A DNA stretch of 64,000 nucleotides, taken from positions 62,001 to 126,000 of the forward strand of contig NZ_JAAGUY010000001.1 of the NCBI RefSeq assembly GCF_010868145.1, written 5' to 3'. Shown piece by piece: positions 1-8,455 of the stretch (its first letter is position 1; each line of letters starts with the position of its first letter). The stretch is from Nocardia cyriacigeorgica. GTDB lineage: Bacteria; Actinomycetota; Actinomycetes; Mycobacteriales; Mycobacteriaceae. The position numbers and the translations under genes were made by a program. Under the pieces are notes generated by a model. It saw only the letters and a list, made by a program, of their open reading frames with translations. It did not search any database and was not told the origin of the DNA.

Positions 1-1
1 G

Positions 2-2173
2 GAGTACTTGGTCGCGCACACCCCGGCAACGTTGACCGTGGTGATGCTCGGCAGATTCGACCCGCCGGTGCGCTGGCATTCCTTAGCGCTGACCGGGCGG
101 CTGGTGCGCATGGGTGCGGTCGAACTCACCTTCGGTGACCGGCAGATCGCGGAGCTGTTCGACCAGCACGGAATTCGGCTCACCGACACCGAGATCGAGA
201 CCGTCCAGCGGTTGACCGGTGGCTGGGCCGCGCTGGTGCGGATCGCCGCGATCTATCTGGCGGGGCATGCCGACGACCGAGACGGTGCTTTGTCGGCGCT
301 GGCACGGACACCCCATGCGGTCGCGGATTTCCTCGTCGGTGAGGTTCTCGGCCTGTTGCCGCCGCAGACATTGGATTTCGTGCTCGGCACCGCGGTGCCG
401 GTCGCGTTCACCGTCGATATGGCGAATGAACTATGCGGCATGGATTCGGCCCGGATCCTGGAAGATCTCGCGCGGATGAACTTCCCCATCCACCACAAAT
501 CCCGCGACGGGGACCTCTGGTACTCCTATCACCCGATGGTCCGCACCTATTTACTGGCCGAGCTACGTCGACGTGATCCGCATCAGGTCGCGGGTTTACA
601 CGCGAAGGCCGCCCATTCCCTGGTGGCGATAGGCCATCATCTCGACGCGCTTGCTCATCTGCTGGCCGAGCCCGGCCGGCCGCAGGTGGCAGATTTCCTC
701 CGCGACTATGGCCCACGCATCGTGTTCAGCGGAGAGGGGCCCGCCCTGTTCCAGCAGATCGGTTCGGAGCGGAGCCTGGCCGACGATCCGTTCCTCTGGC
801 TACTGCGTGCCATCGATGCGGTGTCTCGGGCCGACAGCGTGGAGGTCGGGGCCTATCTCGGGCTGCTCACGGCCCGCGGCCGGGGCGAGTCGGAGATCGT
901 TCCGAATGCCTGGCTGCGTCCGCTGGCGTCTGCTGTTGCGGTGGATGCGCATGTCGCCGGTCATGATGACCATGCCGATCCCGACACGAGTCACCTGCGA
1001 ATGGCTGCCGTCACCGGGCATGTCGACCTGGACTGCTTCATCGTGCTGCAGGCTGCGACGGCCAGGACGCGTCGTGGCGATATGCGAGACGGCGAGGCCG
1101 GGATACTGCACGCCCTGGCGTTGGCCGAACAGGCTGCGCTGCCTCGGCTGGAGATCCTCGCTGTCGCCAGGCTGGCGATGTCGGCGGGTTTGTCTGGTTC
1201 GATCGCAGCCATGCGCGAGCGGGCGATGCGGGCGGTGGCACTCGCCGAAAAGTATGCGCTGACCGAGCTGCCCGATGTCGCGCAGGCCAGAATGATGGCC
1301 GCCGGCGCCGCCTACCTGTGTGGGGAGCCGTCGCCATTTCCTGACGTCGAACCCGGTCGGCACCGTGGCCACCAGGAAACCTTGATTCCGGCCGCGGTTT
1401 GGCACGAGCGTCTCGTGTTCGGGCTCATCGCCTTCGAGTCGGCCGGCGATCGATATGGTGTGGCCGAGGAACTCGATCGCGCTGCGCATCAACTTCTCGA
1501 CCAGACCCGACCGGCGGAAGCCACAGGCAGGATCCTGCTGCACGTGGTCTGGGTACAGCTGAAAGTCCAGGCGAAAGACGCGGCGCGGCGGCTGATCGAG
1601 CACGGTAGGGCAGCGCTGGGACGCACGCCCGAGACGGATGTGGTGGCCGCGGCGCTCGCGGAATCCCAGCACAAACCGGCGAGCACGCTGTCGCTGTTGG
1701 AACCGCTGCTCGCGGACCCGGAATCCCTGCACACCAACACCGCAGTGACCGCATGGCTGTTATTCGCCTCGGCCTGTCATCAGCTGGATCGGCCAGCCAA
1801 GGTGTACGAGGCGCTCGACAACGCGCTCGCTGCGGCCGCGCCCGATCAGATCATCCGCCCGTTCCTCGATGTACCCGGCACCGTGGAGTTGCTCGACGCC
1901 AACGCCGGTCGTTTCGGGCATGGCGACGCCTTGGTCGACACCATTCGCGCGCATCCGAGCGCACTGCGTTCGGCCGACGCGCCTCATCTCACCGAGACCG
2001 AGCTGACGGTGCTGCGCCAGCTACCGTCCGGGCGGACATCGCAGAACGTCGCCAAGGACATGGGTGTCTCGATCAATACGGTCAAGACCCATCTGCGCGG
2101 CATCTACCAGAAACTCGGTACCACCTCCCGTGCCGATGCCATTGCGCAGGCCCGGCAGCTTGGCCTGCTGTAG
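2..2173 (+). CDS. LuxR/MalT-type transcriptional regulator, 5' end outside window
   Basis: The reading frame is open to the left edge, so the true start lies outside the window; a TTG at position 8 is not convincing. About 720 residues are visible. The first part resembles the end of a MalT/STAND ATPase module (winged-helix-like segment around residues 120-190), followed by a long alpha-helical, TPR-like middle. The C-terminus is a clear LuxR helix-turn-helix, beginning LTETELTVLRQL and containing SINTVKTHLRGIYQKLG. Members of this family bind ATP and a ligand or partner protein, oligomerise, and activate nearby promoters. A small gene follows about 117 bp downstream on the same strand. The effector cannot be told from sequence. 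Family assignment is firm; function is open. Confidence 0.88.
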   Translation, partial: EYLVAHTPATLTVVMLGRFDPPVRWHSLALTGRLVRMGAVELTFGDRQIAELFDQHGIRLTDTEIETVQRLTGGWAALVRIAAIYLAGHADDRDGALSALARTPHAVADFLVGEVLGLLPPQTLDFVLGTAVPVAFTVDMANELCGMDSARILEDLARMNFPIHHKSRDGDLWYSYHPMVRTYLLAELRRRDPHQVAGLHAKAAHSLVAIGHHLDALAHLLAEPGRPQVADFLRDYGPRIVFSGEGPALFQQIGSERSLADDPFLWLLRAIDAVSRADSVEVGAYLGLLTARGRGESEIVPNAWLRPLASAVAVDAHVAGHDDHADPDTSHLRMAAVTGHVDLDCFIVLQAATARTRRGDMRDGEAGILHALALAEQAALPRLEILAVARLAMSAGLSGSIAAMRERAMRAVALAEKYALTELPDVAQARMMAAGAAYLCGEPSPFPDVEPGRHRGHQETLIPAAVWHERLVFGLIAFESAGDRYGVAEELDRAAHQLLDQTRPAEATGRILLHVVWVQLKVQAKDAARRLIEHGRAALGRTPETDVVAAALAESQHKPASTLSLLEPLLADPESLHTNTAVTAWLLFASACHQLDRPAKVYEALDNALAAAAPDQIIRPFLDVPGTVELLDANAGRFGHGDALVDTIRAHPSALRSADAPHLTETELTVLRQLPSGRTSQNVAKDMGVSINTVKTHLRGIYQKLGTTSRADAIAQARQLGLL

Positions 2174-2290
2174 CAGGCCACCCGGCGGGATTCACCCGTA
2201 TCGGATGATGTGGCAACAGCGTGGGCAGCCGCATGCTGGAGCAGATGCTCGGAGTCGAACACACCCGGACACGAGGGAGGTACCGAGCCG

Positions 2291-2506
2291 ATGCCAGCGC
2301 CGATGCGATATCAGTTCATCATCGAGGGTGAACTGTCCGAACGCGCGCTGGCAGCCTTCCCCGAACTGGCCGCGAGTACGCACTCGGCGCGCGCGACGAC
2401 AACCCTGTACGGACCGGTCGCCGACAACACGGCGATGCGAGGAATCCTCGCGCGCATCGACTCCCTCGGTCTGACGTTGCTGGAAATGGCGCGTTTGCCG
2501 GACTGA
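2291..2506 (+). CDS. Small conserved-type hypothetical protein
   Basis: A 71-residue protein starting MPAPMRYQFIIEGEL and ending LTLLEMARLPD. The ATG at 2291 is chosen because GGAGG lies about 10 bp upstream; an in-frame upstream extension has no protein-like composition. The sequence alternates predicted strands and helices (YQFIIEG strand; TTTLYGPV strand; a helix with ARIDSLG), giving a small compact ferredoxin-like or ACT-like alpha/beta fold. No catalytic motif is visible. It follows a LuxR-type regulator in the same direction, and proteins of this look often sit beside such regulators in actinomycetes, so a link in signalling is possible but inferred. Confidence 0.6.
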   Translation: MPAPMRYQFIIEGELSERALAAFPELAASTHSARATTTLYGPVADNTAMRGILARIDSLGLTLLEMARLPD

Positions 2507-2750
2507 GGCGCTCGCGCTCGGCGCAGGCGCCAGTGCGATCGGGTAGCTGATTCTGTTGCAGCGCTCGAGGATTCGAGTCCGCGCCGCCGGCGTCGGCCTG
2601 TTCTTCGGCTCGCGCACCTTTGGCGGCAGCATCACGATGATGGCGGCCATCGCGGTCGTGGCCACGCCGTGCTGACGCTCGCCATGCCGGATCCGGGCCA
2701 ACCGCTGAGCTGGGGATCGCAGGTGAGCGGTCGTGCTACGGAGTCGCGGC

Positions 2751-3266
2751 CTACCGCGCCGTGGTGCTACGCCTCGGCAGCTTCCAGCCCGGCCGCGGGA
2801 AGTGGCAGGTGTAGCCCTCCGGGAAGCGCTCCAGGTAGTCCTGGTGTTCGGGTTCGGCCTCCCAGAACTCGGGAGCGGGCGTCACCTCGGTGACCACCTT
2901 GCCCGGCCAGAGCCCGGAATCGTCGACGTCGACGATGGTCTCCAAGGCAGTCCGCCGCTGGTCGTCGTCGAGGTAGAAGATCTCCGACCGGTAGCTGGTG
3001 CCGATGTCGTTACCCTGCCGGTCCTTCGTGGTGGGGTCGTGGATCTGGAAGAAGAACTCCAGCAGCGCCCGGTAATCGGTCTGCTCGGGGTCGTAGACGA
3101 TCTCGACCGCCTCGGCATGACCGGGATGGTTGCGGTAGGTCGGGCGGTCATTGCTGCCGCCGGTGTAGCCGACCCGCGTCGACAGCACCCCCGGCTGCTT
3201 ACGGATCAGATCCTGCATCCCCCAGAAGCACCCACCCGCCAGCACCGCTTTCTGTGGACTGCTCAC
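2751..3266 (-). CDS. msrA: Peptide methionine sulfoxide reductase MsrA
   Basis: A 171-residue cytoplasmic enzyme that reduces methionine-S-sulfoxide in proteins back to methionine, using thioredoxin or mycoredoxin-type electrons. The family hallmark GCFWG, with its catalytic cysteine, is at about residues 12-16, followed by the expected VGYTGG and a [13 protein letters not shown] stretch. The GTG at 3266 is preferred because AAGGAGAC precedes it at good spacing; an upstream ATG at 3344 would add a non-conserved leader. Length matches the family. It is convergent with the small gene ending at 2506 and downstream of the secreted hydrolase on the same strand, separated by a hairpin. No MsrB gene is adjacent. 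Confidence 0.95.
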   Translation of the reverse strand: MSSPQKAVLAGGCFWGMQDLIRKQPGVLSTRVGYTGGSNDRPTYRNHPGHAEAVEIVYDPEQTDYRALLEFFFQIHDPTTKDRQGNDIGTSYRSEIFYLDDDQRRTALETIVDVDDSGLWPGKVVTEVTPAPEFWEAEPEHQDYLERFPEGYTCHFPRPGWKLPRRSTTAR

Positions 3267-3384
3267 GCCGTCTCCTTCTCGATCGCATGTTCTCGGTACC
3301 GCCGCCCCGTCCCTCACGAACTCCGGGACGTCGGGTCGACCCATACAACGTGGTGGGCCGCCGGGCCTATTCCATCAGCTGACC

Positions 3385-3415
3385 CGCGGCGGTGGGTTCG
3401 ACCCCACCCGCCGCG
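3385..3415 (-). terminator. Hairpin after the secreted hydrolase gene
   Basis: The arm CGCGGCGGTGGG pairs with CCCACCCGCCGCG (one bulged base) around a short loop, about 40 bp past the stop codon of the minus-strand hydrolase gene. There is no U-tract, as is usual for GC-rich actinomycete terminators. It also lies just upstream of msrA, so it could separate the two units. Confidence 0.55.
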
Positions 3416-3456
3416 AAGGCTGGATCCAGGAGGTTACAGGCCCGGCGGCCCGCCGT

Positions 3457-5031
3457 TCAGTCGGTGAAGGGCACGTGGGCGGGTGGGCAACCGGTGTCGG
3501 GCAGTTTCAGATCGATCAAATAGCGCTCCTGGACGGCTCGCACGCAGGGGCTGGTCGGGTCGTGACCGTAACCGGGGATGACCAGCAGGTGTGCATTGCC
3601 GAGAGCTTGTTCCGCGCGCTGTGCGAGCGACAGGGGAGTGGCCGGGTCGAACCGGTTGTTGATGAGCAGTGCGGGGGTCTGCGTGTGTAGCGTCCACGGG
3701 CCGGTGTAGCGCTGCGGGTAGCCCGTCGGGGGAGCGGGCCAGGAAGCGCAGGCCTGCAACGGGTACAACCAGTACGCACCGTATTCGGGTGAGGTCGCGG
3801 CAAACGTGGGCCAGCGTTCCGGGTCACGGGGAAATGCGTTGTCGGCGCAGGAAATTGCGGTGTAGGACTCGAGGAAGTCATTGGTGTACGGCACCGCCGA
3901 CAAAACCTCACGGGCAGTGTTGGGATCGCCCTGCGGGCCACGCTCGAGTTCGGTGAGCAGCTGCGCCAGGGCGGGCCAGCCCTGCTCGGAGTCGTAGAGC
4001 AGGGCGACGTGTACCAACATCACATCGCGATAGCTCACCGGCAGTGCCTCGGCCCCCGTGCCGACAACGATCGGATCCTGCTTCAGCCGGTCCAGCAGTG
4101 TGGCAGCGCGGTGCCGCACCCCCTCGCCCGCGAATGCGCATGCGCCGGGTGCCGCGAGTTCGCACAACCTGGCGAATTCGGTGAACACTTCCTCGGTGCC
4201 GGCTGCGGTCTGGCCGAGCGCAGCCGCACTGTCGTTGGTGTAGAGATCCGGAGCGACCATCGAGCCCAGCTGCAACGCCCGCACGCGATCCCCGAACAAT
4301 GCGCCGTACACCTGACCCAAATAACTGGCGTAGGAGTAGCCGATGTAGTTCATCTGCGCCTCACCCATCGCCCGGCGCAGCAGGTCCAGGTCACGTGCCG
4401 CATCGACAGTGGTCAAGTGCGGAAGCAGGTCGCCACTGTGCTCAGAGCAGCCCGCAGCCAGTTCGCGGGCTGCCACCGCCGCGGCGGCTTGCTGATCGCT
4501 GTTCACCGGTGGCAGCGCCACATCGTCCCAGAACTGTTGCTGGGCAGCGGGGTCGGCGAAGCAGTGCACCTGGCTACTGCGCCCGATGCCACGCTGGTCG
4601 AAGGTCACCACGTCGAATCGCCGCGCGAGCTCACCCGAAAGGATGTCGGTATCTCGGGCCCAGTCGTACCCGGAGCCGCCTGGACCGCCGACCCCGGCGA
4701 ACAACGTGCCGATGCGATGGTCCGGATCCGCCGCAGGACGACGGACCACCGCCAACGGCAGGGTGCGTTCGGCCGGCCTCGAATAGTCGAGCGGCACCTG
4801 CGCCACCGCGCACTCGTATCCGTCGAGTTCGGGTTCGCCGCACGCCCCCCAATTCAGCTGCGGCGTTGGCGCGGCATCGGCCTCCGCGACCAGCTGCGTT
4901 ACGCGAGCCGAAGCATTGTCACCTCCGTCGCCGCCCTCGGTCATCGAATCCACACACCCCGCCAACGCCACCGTCAGCACCACTACAAGAACAGATCTCG
5001 TCCACCGCACCGCTCGATGATCTACCGGCAC
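3457..5031 (-). CDS. Secreted alpha/beta-hydrolase, TAP-like peptidase (S33 type), lipoprotein
   Basis: About 524 residues from a GTG at 5031. From this start the signal peptide is a normal length and ends in the lipobox LAGC at about residues 23-26, predicting a lipid-anchored exported protein. An ATG at 5076 would give a 15-residue longer form; AAAGGAGG sits about 14 bp before the GTG. The alpha/beta-hydrolase core has an oxyanion region GVGGPGGSG, the nucleophile elbow GYSYAS with Ser near residue 233, a FDQRGIG segment, and a C-terminal TAP-like domain carrying the Asp (NNRFDPATPL) and His (GYGHDPTSPC). Related Streptomyces and mycobacterial enzymes act as tripeptidyl aminopeptidases or esterases outside the membrane. 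The substrate is not determined by sequence. Confidence 0.85.
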   Translation of the reverse strand: MPVDHRAVRWTRSVLVVVLTVALAGCVDSMTEGGDGGDNASARVTQLVAEADAAPTPQLNWGACGEPELDGYECAVAQVPLDYSRPAERTLPLAVVRRPAADPDHRIGTLFAGVGGPGGSGYDWARDTDILSGELARRFDVVTFDQRGIGRSSQVHCFADPAAQQQFWDDVALPPVNSDQQAAAAVAARELAAGCSEHSGDLLPHLTTVDAARDLDLLRRAMGEAQMNYIGYSYASYLGQVYGALFGDRVRALQLGSMVAPDLYTNDSAAALGQTAAGTEEVFTEFARLCELAAPGACAFAGEGVRHRAATLLDRLKQDPIVVGTGAEALPVSYRDVMLVHVALLYDSEQGWPALAQLLTELERGPQGDPNTAREVLSAVPYTNDFLESYTAISCADNAFPRDPERWPTFAATSPEYGAYWLYPLQACASWPAPPTGYPQRYTGPWTLHTQTPALLINNRFDPATPLSLAQRAEQALGNAHLLVIPGYGHDPTSPCVRAVQERYLIDLKLPDTGCPPAHVPFTD

Positions 5032-5230
5032 GGTGGGCGCGGCATCCTCCTTTGGATCGATATCCGACCCCGACATCGGGCAACGCTGTGCGGGTCGGGC
5101 AGCGGTCTGTCGCCGGTGTCCGACAGGTGGAATTCACCCGCGACGGGTGAACCGCACGCCCGCATCCGTCGATAGCGTCCGCCGTATCCGCTTCCGGTCA
5201 GATATCCGAAATGTCGACGTGAGGGACAAA

Positions 5231-7054
5231 ATGACGACACATTTGAACTTCGATGACACGACCGATTTCGAGAACGCCGACCGCGGATTCATCGAGGCAC
5301 TCGACCCACCGGAGATTCGCGCTGCTGACGGTCGCGTCATCTGGGACATGGGTGCCTACAAATTCCTGACCGGCGACTGCCCTTCGACTGCGAACCCCAG
5401 CCTGTGGCGGCAGGGGCAGCTGTGCAGCAAACAGGGACTGTTCGAGGTCACCGACGGCATCTATCAGGTACGCAACTTCGATCTGTCGAACATGACGCTC
5501 GTCGAGGGGCATGACGGTGTCATCGTCATCGATCCCCTGATCTCGGCCGAAACCGCGGCCGCCGCGCTTGCGCTGTACCGGCGTCACCGTGGCGATCGCC
5601 CGGTCACAGGGATGATCTACACGCACTCCCATGTAGACCACTTCGGCGGGGCGCGCGGCGTCGTGCCGGAGGGCCATCCGCCAGTGCCGATTCTCGCCCC
5701 GATCGGTTTCCTCGAGCATGCGGTCAGTGAGAACGTCTACGCAGGCAACGCGATGACCCGCCGGGCGATCTTCATGTACGGCACCGGCCTGGACAAGGCG
5801 CCTGATGGGCAGATCGGTGCCGGGCTCGGCATGACCACGTCGACCGGCACCGTCACCCTCATCCCGCCGACGGTCGACATCACCCACACCGGCCAGGTGG
5901 AGGAGATCGACGGTGTCCGGATCGTCTTCCAGCTCACGCCCGGCACCGAAGCCCCCGCCGAGATGAATTTCTTGTTCCCGGACCGGCGGGCGCTCTGCAT
6001 GGCCGAGAACGCGACGCACAATATGCACAATGTGCTGACATTGCGCGGGGCGGTCGTGCGTGACAGCCGGATCTGGGCGCACTATCTGGACGAGGCGATC
6101 GGGCTGTTCGGTGACAAGGCCGATGTCGCCTTCGCTTCGCACCACTGGCCGACGTGGGGGACCGAGAACTGGACCGCGTGGCTGGCGCAGCAACGAGACA
6201 TGTACGCCTACATGCACGATCAGACCCTTCGCCTGACCAACCGCGGTCTGACCGGCCCGGAGATCGCCGAGGAACTGGCTCTGCCTCCTGCCCTGGACGG
6301 GGCATGGGCCGACCGCGGCTACTACGGTTCGCTCAGCCACAACATCAAGGCGATCTACCAGCGGTACATGGGTTGGTTCGACGGCAACCCCGCTCATCTG
6401 TGGGAGCACCCACCGGCCGAGCTCGCGCAGCGGTATGTCGCCGACTACGGCGGTGTCGAGGCGCTCATCGCCAAGGGGCGCGAGTACGCCGATCGAGGCG
6501 ACCTGCGATTCGCGGCAACGCTGCTGAACCACGCGGTATTCGCCGAACCGGACAACGACGCCGCCAAGCAGGCGCTGGCCGAGGTGTACGACAAGCTCGG
6601 CTACGGGTCCGAGAACGGCACCTGGCGCAACTTCTTCCTCGTCGGTGCGCGAGAGCTGCGGCACGGAGCGACGCCCGTCGACCTCGACACCGCGAACGCG
6701 GAACTGATGTCGGCATTGAGCGTCGACATGATCATCGACGCGCTGGCCGTGCGGGTGGACGGGCCTCGCGCCGCGGGGTCCGGTTTCACGATGGATTGGA
6801 AGTTGACCGACGAGGACAGAGTCGTCCGGTTGACGATGTCGAACGGTGCGCTGACGCACCGCACAGGCACCGAGGATGCGCCGCTTCGAGGTCCAGCGGG
6901 TCTGACTCTGACCTTGACCAAAGAACAGCTGCTGAGCATGTTGGCGGGCAAGGCCACCGCGGGCATCGGCCTCGACGGCGACCAGTCCCTCCTCGCGACA
7001 TTGACCGGACTGCTCGACACACCCGACCCCCGCTTCCCGATCGTCACGCCGTAG
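5231..7054 (+). CDS. Alkyl sulfatase, metallo-beta-lactamase fold (SdsA1/BDS1-like)
   Basis: A 607-residue enzyme expected to hydrolyse primary alkyl sulfates such as dodecyl sulfate to alcohol and sulfate, freeing sulfur or carbon. The zinc-binding signature THSHVDH is at residues 131-137, with further ligands in the AENATHNMHN segment. A helical dimerisation region follows, and the last 120 or so residues form an SCP2-like lipid-binding domain, the order known for SdsA1. The ATG at 5231 follows GAGGGA; an in-frame upstream extension is non-coding in character. There is no evident signal peptide, unlike the secreted Pseudomonas enzyme, so a cytoplasmic location is suggested. A second, formylglycine-type sulfatase is at 8456. 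Confidence 0.93.
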   Translation: MTTHLNFDDTTDFENADRGFIEALDPPEIRAADGRVIWDMGAYKFLTGDCPSTANPSLWRQGQLCSKQGLFEVTDGIYQVRNFDLSNMTLVEGHDGVIVIDPLISAETAAAALALYRRHRGDRPVTGMIYTHSHVDHFGGARGVVPEGHPPVPILAPIGFLEHAVSENVYAGNAMTRRAIFMYGTGLDKAPDGQIGAGLGMTTSTGTVTLIPPTVDITHTGQVEEIDGVRIVFQLTPGTEAPAEMNFLFPDRRALCMAENATHNMHNVLTLRGAVVRDSRIWAHYLDEAIGLFGDKADVAFASHHWPTWGTENWTAWLAQQRDMYAYMHDQTLRLTNRGLTGPEIAEELALPPALDGAWADRGYYGSLSHNIKAIYQRYMGWFDGNPAHLWEHPPAELAQRYVADYGGVEALIAKGREYADRGDLRFAATLLNHAVFAEPDNDAAKQALAEVYDKLGYGSENGTWRNFFLVGARELRHGATPVDLDTANAELMSALSVDMIIDALAVRVDGPRAAGSGFTMDWKLTDEDRVVRLTMSNGALTHRTGTEDAPLRGPAGLTLTLTKEQLLSMLAGKATAGIGLDGDQSLLATLTGLLDTPDPRFPIVTP

Positions 7055-7075
7055 AACACCGAGGAAGGGCCAGGC

Positions 7076-7483
7076 ATGACACACATGACACAACCCGAGC
7101 GGCATCCGGTCAAGCAGGGTGTCGCAGCCGTGACCTCCATCGCCGTGGCGGTGCTGCTACTGGTCGTTGGTGTGCTCTCGATTCTCCAGGGCATCTCCGC
7201 GCTCGCGACCGACGAATTGTTCATCACCGGACCGGAGTACGCGTATCAGTTCGATACGACGACGTGGGGCTGGATCCACCTCGTGCTCGGAGTGCTGATC
7301 GTCATCACGGCGATCGCGCTCATGGCCGGTACCGTCTGGGCCCGTGTCGCCGCGGTGTTCCTTGCGGGTCTGTCCATCATCGGAAACTTCCTGTGGATCC
7401 CGTACTACCCGTGGTGGTCGATTCTGGTGATCGCGCTGAACATCGTCGTCATTTGGGCGGTGTCAACGTGGCGGACGGGCTAG
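7076..7483 (+). CDS. DUF7144-type four-helix membrane protein
   Basis: A 135-residue integral membrane protein with four hydrophobic segments (about residues 20-43, 62-84, 88-107 and 110-130). The signature FDTTTWGWIHLVLG, the NFLWIPYYPWWS loop and the terminal VIWAVS match the DUF7144 family, common in actinomycetes and often near stress or general-fitness genes. The biochemical role is unknown. It begins 21 bp after the alkylsulfatase stop with GAGGAAGG upstream, so it is probably co-transcribed with it. Confidence 0.85.
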   Translation: MTHMTQPERHPVKQGVAAVTSIAVAVLLLVVGVLSILQGISALATDELFITGPEYAYQFDTTTWGWIHLVLGVLIVITAIALMAGTVWARVAAVFLAGLSIIGNFLWIPYYPWWSILVIALNIVVIWAVSTWRTG

Positions 7484-7568
7484 GTCCGGCCGGCTCGGTG
7501 GGCCTTTCGCGCGAGTTCATCCGAATCGGGTGAAGCGTCGCGCGTGCCTCCACCGGCACGATGTGCCC

Positions 7569-7991
7569 ATGACGCACTCATCCGAACTCGGGCCGGTAGA
7601 GCTGGTCGTCCTCTCGTTTCCCGGCACACGTATCGACTCCGCTGTCACCACCGCGCTGGCCGAAGTGGTCGACCGCGGTTACGTCACCGTGGTCGACCTC
7701 ATCTACCTGGCGATGGACGACGCCGGTGAGGTGCGCCAGATCGAAGTGGACGAATCGTTGACCGATATCGGTCTCGACGGTGTCACGGTCGACGCTCGCG
7801 GGCTGGTCAGCGATGACGATCTCGACGTCGTGCGGGCCGCGATGGACCCGGGCACTTCGGCAGTGGTGATCGTCTACGAGCAGACCTGGGCACGCAAGCT
7901 GGCTGGCACTGTTCGTGATGCAGGCGGAGAAGTCGCGTTGCACGTGCAGATACCCCGCGACGCGGTCGAAGCTGCCCTGTCGGTTCAGTAA
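7569..7991 (+). CDS. DUF6325 family protein
   Basis: About 140 residues, cytoplasmic, starting MTHSSELGPVELVVLSFPG. The opening GPVE-hydrophobic-FPG motif and a following VVDLIYLAMDD strand are typical of DUF6325 proteins, which in actinomycetes are usually encoded next to a SHOCT-domain protein, exactly as here. The ATG at 7569 is chosen because the conserved start of the family coincides with it; no strong ribosome-binding site is visible. The fold resembles an alpha/beta stress-associated domain. No enzymatic residues are recognisable. Confidence 0.82.
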   Translation: MTHSSELGPVELVVLSFPGTRIDSAVTTALAEVVDRGYVTVVDLIYLAMDDAGEVRQIEVDESLTDIGLDGVTVDARGLVSDDDLDVVRAAMDPGTSAVVIVYEQTWARKLAGTVRDAGGEVALHVQIPRDAVEAALSVQ

Positions 7992-8002
7992 GAGGAGGAC
8001 AC

Positions 8003-8314
8003 ATGGTTTTTCGCGGAGGACGAGCCGGGCGACCAGGGCTGCTCGGCACCGTCGCACGCACCGCCGTCGTATCGGGAACCGCCCGCGCCACGGCGAACGC
8101 CGTCGACCGGCGATCACAACGCCGCGCGGCCGAAAGCCAGGCGTATACGGCACAACAGCAAGCCCCGCCGCCACCACCGACGCCCACCCCACCGCCGACA
8201 CCTTCCGGTTCCGACGATCTGGTGGCGAAGTTGCAACAACTGGGCCAGCTCCACGATTCCGGAGTGCTGTCCGACGACGAGTTCGCCGCGGCCAAGCGAC
8301 AATTGCTGGGCTGA
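8003..8314 (+). CDS. SHOCT-domain protein
   Basis: A 103-residue protein. The N-terminal 50 residues are basic and Ala/Arg-rich, then a proline-rich linker (about residues 54-68) leads to a C-terminal SHOCT domain: DDLVAKLQQLGQLHDSGVLSDDEFAAAKRQLLG. SHOCT domains are short helical oligomerisation or regulatory modules found at protein ends. AAGAGGAGG immediately precedes the ATG, 11 bp after the DUF6325 gene, so the two form an operon. This DUF6325-SHOCT pairing recurs in actinomycetes; its role is not established. Confidence 0.85.
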   Translation: MVFRGGRAGRPGLLGTVARTAVVSGTARATANAVDRRSQRRAAESQAYTAQQQAPPPPPTPTPPPTPSGSDDLVAKLQQLGQLHDSGVLSDDEFAAAKRQLLG

Positions 8315-8397
8315 GGTGTACAGGCGCTTTCGCGAGCCGCTCGCCTCCCCGCTGGGTAGGTCCACCTGTGCGGTGCTCGGCCGCGATTACATGTCGG

Positions 8398-8413
8398 GGA
8401 CGAAATGTCGTCC
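8398..8413. promoter_or_regulatory. Inverted repeat upstream of arylsulfatase
   Basis: GGACGA and TCGTCC are separated by AATG, 43 bp before the arylsulfatase ATG. The 10-mer CGAAATGTCG at 8401-8410 also occurs at 5207-5216, just upstream of the alkylsulfatase ATG, suggesting a shared operator half. Weak on its own. Confidence 0.3.
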
Positions 8414-8455
8414 TGCACCAGAAACCTCGAAATCACGCAAGGGACATGAGTAGCC

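Noticed and set aside
5198..7105. Open frame (635 codons) antisense to the alkylsulfatase gene
   Set aside because: No motif; the sense strand carries a complete metallo-beta-lactamase-type enzyme.
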